Positions 57,686-64,000 of a stretch of 64,000 nucleotides of DNA are shown here, one piece after another (within the stretch, counting starts at the first letter, position 1; every line of letters starts with the position of its first letter). Under the pieces are notes generated by a model. That model was given only the letters and a program-made list of their open reading frames with translations. It searched no databases and had not been told where the DNA came from. Made by a program: the position numbers and the translations under genes. This stretch comes from Adineta ricciae (lineage: Eukaryota; Rotifera; Eurotatoria; Adinetida; Adinetidae), in assembly GCA_905250025.1 (NCBI GenBank), contig CAJNOJ010000124.1, positions 1 to 64,000 of the forward strand. The letters are read 5' to 3'.

Positions 57686-60578
57686 TCAGTTCGTCCATTG
57701 TTTCATCCAATCAAAAATTTCTTGATACCAAACTACCGAATTGAATGCATTCAATGTCCAATGGTTTTCTTTTGGAAAATATAACATACGACTGGGTATT
57801 CCTTGGCGTTGTAAAGCAGTAAATGTGCCGATACTTTGCGTATCAGGTACACGATAGTCACGTCCACCTTGAATAACAAGCATTGGTTGTGTCCAATTGG
57901 CTACGTGATTGACTGGATTGAATTTCTCGTATGCTTCAGGATTTACATATTGAGGGAAACCACCGGCATCATGTTCAGTGAACCATAATTCTTCTGTAAC
58001 ATAGGCCATTTCGCGCATATCAAATAAACCGTCATGATTAACAAGTGCTCGAAAGCGTTGACTCATTTTAGGATGTCCAGCAATCCAATTGATCATGTAT
58101 CCACCNGGTTGTGTCCAATTGGCTACGTGATTGACTGGATTGAATTTCTCGTATGCTTCAGGATTTACATATTGAGGGAAACCACCGGCATCATGTTCAG
58201 TGAACCATAATTCTTCTGTAACATAGGCCATTTCGCGCATATCAAATAAACCGTCATGATTAACAAGTGCTCGAAAGCGTTGACTCATTTTAGGATGTCC
58301 AGCAATCCAATTGATCATGTATCCACCGTAACTTGCACCTAAAGCAACCGCTCGGCTACCGTTAATATACGCGTATTTGTTTAATGCAGCTGTCAGCCCT
58401 AATTCAAGATCTTCGAAAGGTAGTGTTCCATATTCACCAGTGATGCTATCCGTAAACTTTTGTCCATAGGAATCTGAACCATGGAAGTTGATAGCTATGA
58501 CAGCATAGCCTTGAGCAGCAAATGATTGAAAACTCCAACCGCGACCCCAGGTATTGTACCAACTGTTTTGAGGACCACCGTGAATGAGAAAAGCCAGTGG
58601 TGCTTTCTGGCTAGTGCCACTCACTGGTGGAACATGCCATCCCCAAACAGTTTCATTTTGTGCGCCTTCGAATGAGAATGGTTCATAAGTGGGGCTCCAA
58701 CGTACTCGATCGATTAGCATATCGTTATGTTTAGTGGCTGGAAACGAGACGGTACCCTTTTGTAGAATAATATTCGTAGGTTTAACTAAATTTTCATATG
58801 TTAAGACAAATGTTTGATCATCGGTCGGATCGGGATTGATGTCACGTGAAGTTCCGCTGACGGATCCTCGAGGAACAACGGTCATATTCGGATAATGAAC
58901 ATCGAGAAGTTGATAAATAACATGATTCGCTTGTTCACCAAGTTCGAGAAAGAGTGATTTACCATTATCGGTCCAAGTTGTTACTTGAATACTTTGGTCC
59001 CAATCATCCATTAATGTTTTAGTTGTCGTACCTGAAGTGTATACAAGTATTAAGTGTAAAATATACTCATTGAAAATAGTTTCTACTCACCATCGTAATA
59101 CTTTATCTTGTATTGATCCGATTCATAGCCGGGAACTGATTGTGCTCGATAGACTAAAATATTGTCATCCGTAGGTGAATATTTCGGATCTTGATCAGCT
59201 GCAAGATTAGTACAAGTAATACATTTATTTGTTACAACTGTTTGAGTTAAATCTACTGTATAAATGTCCAAATTAGTCGACCAGGCTACTTCGCTGGTTT
59301 CATCATGTTGTCTTGTAAATGCGAATGAATTGCCGCTGGCGCTAAATGACCATTGTGATTTCGCATCGCCGAACGGGCGTGTCGGTGAGTCACTATCGAT
59401 ACCAGATAGAACATCGACTATTGTTGATGTTAATTTAAATGTTCCTTGGGCATTGCGTTCAATTGAAACAACAAAAGGGTGATAACGGCGACCAGTCATA
59501 TATTCATCCCAGTGACGAATAAATAATTTGTCAAATGTATAAACTAAGCTATTGCTTTCTTTCTCTTCGGCAAGTCGAGCAGCGGTTTGTTCGATTGTTA
59601 GATTTGCGTAGACCTGACAGCTGAAAGCCAAGCGGGACGCTTGACGATTAACTAAAAGATTATCAACATCCAATGGAAACTCAGTAATTTGAATTGGTTC
59701 GATGAAAGAATCGACTTTTGAGACATCATCGGGGAGGTTAAGTTGAAAAATTTGAGTGTGTCCCGATGATCCACGATTCGACAGAAAGAGAATTGTTGAT
59801 TTATCGATCCAATAAAACTGAAAAGTACAATAATCGTTTATCACATCATATCTTCAAGCAANNNNNNNNNNNNNNNNNNNNNNNNNNNNNNNNNNNNNNN
59901 NNNNNNNNNNNNNNNNNNNNNNNNNNNNNNNNNNNNNNNNNNNNNNNNNNNNGGGAGGTTAAGTTGAAAAATTTGAGTGTGTCCCGATGATCCACGATTC
60001 GACAGAAAGAGAATTGTTGATTTATCGATCCAATAAAACTGAAAAGTACAATAATCGTTTATCACATCATATCTTCAAGCAACTCTTCATATTTTACCTG
60101 TTGATCATGAGTACCCCATTTCGGGCGCGTCAGTTGAACTGTTTTCGGTTCCATTGGATTACTCATATCAACCCAATGTAGTGTTGTTGACGATCCATTA
60201 AAGTCCGGCATATGAAATTGTCTTCGTAGGTAAACGATTTTTGAACTATCACCTGGACAAAATCTCGGCCATGATAATCGATCCATTAGAATGTTATCTG
60301 TTGGAGTTAAATCATGTTTCTGCTCAAGTTGTCGATAGTAATCATAATTTGATTGATAATCACTCGCATTCCATTCGGCAGGTTGTGGTTGTGGATCTGG
60401 ACAAGATTTCTTTTTGGTAAGACCAACAATCAAGCACGGAATTAAGGCAAGTAGCGCACCGATCAGAAAGAATACCAACCAAAAAAGATACTAAAAATCT
60501 TATGAAAATAAAAAACGTGATGAATTTTAAATATAAACACACTTTTTTACGTCCGGAATTTGATTCTAGCCAACTCAT
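57686..60578 (-). CDS. Type II membrane prolyl-oligopeptidase family (S9) peptidase, DPP5-like
   Basis: Exons 60578-60543, 60490-60098, about 59817-59091 and 59031-57686. Leaving out two assembly duplications, the model gives about 759 residues. A short cytosolic tail (MSWLESNSGRKK), a signal anchor (FWLVFFLIGALLALIPCLIV), a beta-propeller part with WSFSASG/YSPTDDN blades, then an alpha/beta hydrolase with nucleophile GASYGGYMINW, Asp in QGGRDYRVPD and His in KENHWTL. The stretch RALVNHDGLFDMREM...TEELWF is typical of dipeptidyl-peptidase 5/S9C enzymes. It should cleave dipeptides from peptide N-termini outside the cell or in vesicles. Confidence 0.85.
57885..58327. repeat. 221 bp exact duplication around a single N (assembly artefact)
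   Basis: 57885-58105 and 58107-58327 are the same sequence, separated by one N at 58106. In the peptidase frame it repeats 74 codons covering GGYMINW to NHVANWTQ, which no hydrolase of this family has twice. Confidence 0.9.
59732..60082. repeat. 130 bp duplicate flanking a 91-base N gap (assembly artefact)
   Basis: 59732-59861 and 59953-60082 are identical and flank N at 59862-59952. Each holds the same intron and exon-3 start of the peptidase gene, so one of the two is redundant. Confidence 0.9.
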
Positions 60579-63074
60579 GTTTTTCTTTTTATCGAGGAAC
60601 GATGAAAAGCAGCACGTATTGTTAAAGTGTTCACTTACACAATGAAGATTTACGATAAAGTTGTCTCCATTTTATTACGGTTTAGGTCAATACAAAACTT
60701 ATCTTCGAAAGAAAAGAAAAAAAAAAGATAAGAAGATGTATAATAAAAAAAAGGTTATATCAATACACGTATCACACGCCGTCAACATTTAAATATCACT
60801 CTCTTTTTTAAATAAAAGAATATCTGCATCTTGACAGTGAAGGTGAAGCGTGGGACGGTATGGCTCAAACATGTTGGTTTTGTTCTCGAATGCAAGACAT
60901 GAAACTAAAAACTGATGTGATTTTCTCATTTCACTGAGTATTCGTCATATAAAACAATGAGCCAAGTTCCCATTTTGTTTGTAAGCCACTAGTCAGCCAA
61001 ATAAGCGGTTAGAGAGAGAGACAATTTTCTTGCCAAAGAGCGCTCTCCTTTTGGCTGGCTGGTGGCTTACAAGCAAAATGGGTACATGGCTCATTTCCAA
61101 TTTATATATATGTTTACATCAACTCCTGTGACAAGAAGGATGGTTTTTTTATTTCATAATTCTTTGTAGACTAAGTTGTATGCATAATAGTCAGTCTATT
61201 AACTAGAGTAGAAATACTTTCACCCCGCGTTTGACGTATGATTCTCTACTTTTCTCGTATGCATTACAGCATTTTTTCCAGGTCTCCAACCATCGTGTGC
61301 TTTCACTCATGATTGACACCATTCTCAGAAAGATATTTCATCATAACTACCTAACGATGACTCATTTCACATCTTTGTTTCCATTATTTCTGTTTACATA
61401 AATCAAAGATTTCATTCTTCTTTTTGGTTTCCTCCAACATAATAATGAATATAACTCAAAACATGACGGATGGTTTTCTTTCTACTGCCGTATGACATAT
61501 GCTATTTAGTCGACAGTAGATGATTCAAATCCCTTTATCAGACAAACTCAATAGATCGAAGCAATTTCAACTCAATTCTCGGCTACACTGACAAAACAAT
61601 GACTGTTACTGCACAGAATATTTTCGATAATTTAAAAGCAGCTCATCCCGAAGATAGTCTTTTGGTTGACAAATGCACAAAATCAGGTCGAGCATCCAGC
61701 TAGCTTTGGTACTTGACTATTAAATATTGATTTAAATGACGATGAAGTGTTAGCAGCATACAAACTATCAGAATCTTCCGGGATGTGGATCAATGAAGCC
61801 GAAATGAAATCAAAAGCATTTCCATTTGTTTACAAAGCAAGAAGCGTAACGGATAGGGAAAAAATACGCACTATTCTTAAAGTTAACTTGAAAGTTGCAT
61901 TCCCAAATCGCTACGTAGATGTTTTTTTTACTCGGAAGCGATTAGAGCCGAAACAATAGAAGTAAAGGTGCTGCTGCCTTTAAAAGTGAATATGGGTCTG
62001 ACGTTGATATTGTTTTAAGTTAAATGTTTTGCCAGTCTATACAATTCAACATGATACCTGTGTGTTTCAGTTACACTTAATCTTGAATTTTATTTTACTT
62101 TTTTTGTGAAATACAGAAGAGTTTTTACTCTTGGTAATGTTCTTATCAATAGCAGCACTGTTAGCACGCAGAAAATTTTCTCTCGTCAGGTGAATAGATC
62201 TGATTTTTACGTGTATCAATAATCTTTTACCATTAAAATACATACGAGTCAAAAGACTTGTTTATCGATCATATAATTGTGTATATTCATTCATTTTTAT
62301 ATAAATACGTCGTAAGCTGTGCATCTACACTCTCACTTAAATATTCGATTGGGGTTTTATAATCGTTCTGATGACCGGTTTTGTCGGATTAAAGTAGCAC
62401 ATATATGTGATTTACTGTTATGTTCTTGTCACATGTGATATTTGATTGAAAGATCAACGAGCATTGTAAACCGATAATTGATGGCTACTAATAAGGTCTT
62501 ATTTGTTATTTCTTAGCAAGTTGTCTAACTTTAACATCATGTACTGTCGACTTCATTAAAGATCTGCTTGTATTTCAATTTGTTTGACAATACTGCATTC
62601 ATTTTGATGAAAACATTTTCTTTTATATAATTCTCACAGTAGACGAGTTCGAACTACTCGAGATAAAAATTGATAAAAACTCTGATTTAAAATTATTGTT
62701 TATAGTTTTATATTTACATTTAGCAATAATATGGTTCGTTTCATTCTTTTGATAAAATATTGGGTGGAGCAGTTATTCTCTCTCTCTCGTCTGTTGTCAT
62801 AGGCAAACTATAATTTTGTATTGCGAATCGAGCATGTTGTCAAAATCAACATTACGTTTATTATAAAAACACGATCACATAAAGTGGAAAGTTCCAACAT
62901 CTTGTCTAAAGTATTTTTTTAGGGTGGGCGATATACGTTCCATTCGGGTCGTTACTTCCGCACCAATTTGTTTATAAAATATGTGACGGTAGCAATTTTT
63001 GTCATTCAAATCATTTTAGAGTTTATTCAATATTGGCTGGTAAATATTTCAGATTTATTTTCGAACTGAAACCG
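60579..63074. other. Long gene-poor stretch
   Basis: Contains the hairpin element at 60957-61094 and a plus-strand coding-like relic at about 61600-61959 (MTVTAQNIFDNLKAAHPEDS in one frame, then after stops EVLAAYKLSESSGMW and VAFPNRYVDVFF in another), unrecognised and broken. Otherwise AT-rich with nothing I can name. Confidence 0.45.
60957..61094. repeat. Inverted repeat, MITE-like hairpin, 138 bp
   Basis: Left arm ATGAGCCAAGTTCCCATTTT... (60957-61001) pairs with the reverse of the right arm ...AAAATGGGTACATGGCTCAT (61049-61094), with about 40 of 45 bases complementary. The loop holds AGAGAGAGAG. Arms this long around a short centre fit a small non-autonomous DNA transposon. Confidence 0.75.
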
Positions 63075-63344
63075 ATGATGCGTATTGATTCAATTGTCAC
63101 CATATTAATAATCGTCATACTCATGATCAGTGCTGTTGTGGGCGCGTCGCTCAATTCAACAAACAACACTGTAGATTTATCGGGTGACAGAGACATAGCT
63201 GTCAGTCAGTCTCTGAGAAATCTGTCGACAGTAAGCAGCGAGAATACATCGCCATCATATGCCATTTATATCGGTGGAGGTGCGGGTGGAATTGTCGGTT
63301 TCATTGGCCTGGTTTGCTTGATTTACTGCTGCTGCCGCTGCTGA
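63075..63344 (+). CDS. Small single-span secreted/membrane protein
   Basis: 89 residues from ATG 63075: a signal peptide (IDSIVTILIIVILMISAVVG), an Asn/Ser-rich ectodomain with N-glycosylation sites (NSTNNT, NLST), a Gly-rich membrane span (GGGAGGIVGFIGLVCLIY) and a short Cys tail (CCCRC) that could be palmitoylated. The frame extends upstream to 63033, but 63075 puts the signal peptide at the front. Family unknown. Confidence 0.5.
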   Translation: MMRIDSIVTILIIVILMISAVVGASLNSTNNTVDLSGDRDIAVSQSLRNLSTVSSENTSPSYAIYIGGGAGGIVGFIGLVCLIYCCCRC

Positions 63345-63814
63345 GATAGAATTTTTTATCCTATTCAAGAACATTTTTTTTTATATATCTACTCGAGAAA
63401 AAATTTCAAAGCGAATTCATATTGTAATAGCATTGCATTCTTCTCCCAGACTACAATCGAATACATGAACGTTCTACTGAGTGAAATTTGTTGTATGACG
63501 AATGAGTTCTAAACCTATAGAATATTTATTGTGCGTTACAATAAAATGATGGCCGGCTAATTTATTATCCGTTAATACAGTTGCTCCAAGATTCGCTCTG
63601 TGGCAATTTTTCATTTTTTTTCATTTGAAGAAAACATCCCAGTGACATACTTTTCTGTGCTATATGGTGATTCGGTTTTATTTCTATTATAAAAAGCATG
63701 TGAATCGTGCCTTACGTTTCAGAGAACTTCTATATAACGAGGAAAATATCGTTTTCCACATAGATTTTACTTTAAATCATATCGACTGGTTGACTCGTCA
63801 TCTATAATCCTAAA

Positions 63815-64000
63815 ATGAAATTTCAGTCGAAGAATGGTGACGTTTTTACTATCGATGGAGGGATCCTTCGACGATCACAAGCACTTGAGAACTTCTTTGA
63901 AAGTAAGAACAGTCATATATCACATTCATAATGATTCTGACTCAATTCGTTCTTCACGGTATACTTGTAGTATCTGGAGATGATGATACGATCCCATTTG
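63815..64000 (+). CDS. SKP1-like protein, 5' part, cut by the window end
   Basis: Exon 1 63815-63902 (MKFQSKNGDVFTIDGGILRR, then SQALENFFE), intron 63903-63970 (GTAAGA...TTGTAG), exon 2 from 63971 reads SGDDDTIPF. This matches the SKP1 BTB/POZ start (SSDGEIFEVD...QS.TIK.ML...DDDPVPLPNV). SKP1 bridges cullin-1 to F-box proteins, and F-box-like genes lie at 20.1 and 40.7 kb. Only about 39 residues are visible. Confidence 0.7.

Noticed and set aside
57885-58327. Internal repeat of the peptidase as a real domain duplication
   Set aside because: The repeat is exact, includes an N at the joint and would split the hydrolase fold; an assembly artefact is far likelier.

Overview
The window looks like part of a bdelloid rotifer genome (Adineta/Rotaria type). 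The grounds are: AT-rich DNA with compact genes and very short introns (about 50-70 bp); many NHL-, kelch- and PAN-type surface proteins; an ADP-ribosyltransferase/TPR gene relic; fungal-like and bacterial-like coding sequence inside intron-bearing genes; an envelope-bearing Ty3/gypsy-like LTR element; and a 13.4 kb segment present twice at a few percent divergence, which is the range reported between bdelloid alleles. The species assignment is inference. There are four runs of N (30040-30045, 48067, 58106, 59862-59952), and the last two sit between exact duplicates, so they are assembly artefacts.

Layout. 1-5109: 3' two-thirds of an env-bearing LTR retrotransposon (pol, env, 3' LTR), inserted in a decayed HUWE1-like ubiquitin-ligase gene on the minus strand (5110-6375), one intron of which carries a tandem repeat of about 118 bp. 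7303-10188: two tail-to-tail secreted PAN-kelch genes; the plus copy has a fresh 420 bp internal duplication and the minus copy is a pseudogene. 10768-11300: an NHL relic.

11792-25215 and 32351-45745: two direct copies of one segment, in the same order: zinc alcohol dehydrogenase (fungal-like), Gly/Cys-rich small protein, broken rhodopsin-like GPCR, FRAG1/DRAM-like membrane protein (minus), small membrane protein (broken differently in each copy), GMC oxidoreductase (minus), F-box-like protein, Pro-rich/TM/Cys-rich protein (minus), CCCH-finger protein. Copy 2 alone carries a 176 bp solo LTR with a target-site duplication. Between the copies (25.3-32.0 kb) lie an NHL-REJ-GPS-TM-PLAT polycystin-like gene cut off at the copy-1 border, an orphan exon beside an N gap, and a second, decayed REJ gene.

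45.7-51.2 kb: an extremely AT-rich NHL relic, then a second NHL-NHL-mucin-REJ gene whose 3' end is missing. 51.5-57.1 kb: a small secreted peptide gene, a PAN/Cys-rich/discoidin-like secreted protein, an ART-TPR pseudogene and a secreted protein with a bacterial-like C-terminal domain. 57.7-60.6 kb: a type II membrane S9 peptidase (DPP5-like). 60.6-63 kb: mostly non-coding, with a hairpin element. 63.1-64 kb: a small membrane protein and the start of a SKP1-like gene.

The theme is secreted and membrane-anchored adhesion or recognition proteins (NHL, REJ, kelch, PAN) plus ubiquitin-pathway parts (HUWE1, F-box, SKP1), in a region reshaped by duplication, decay and element insertion. No operons, CRISPR arrays or rRNA genes are visible, and I could not confirm any tRNA by eye.
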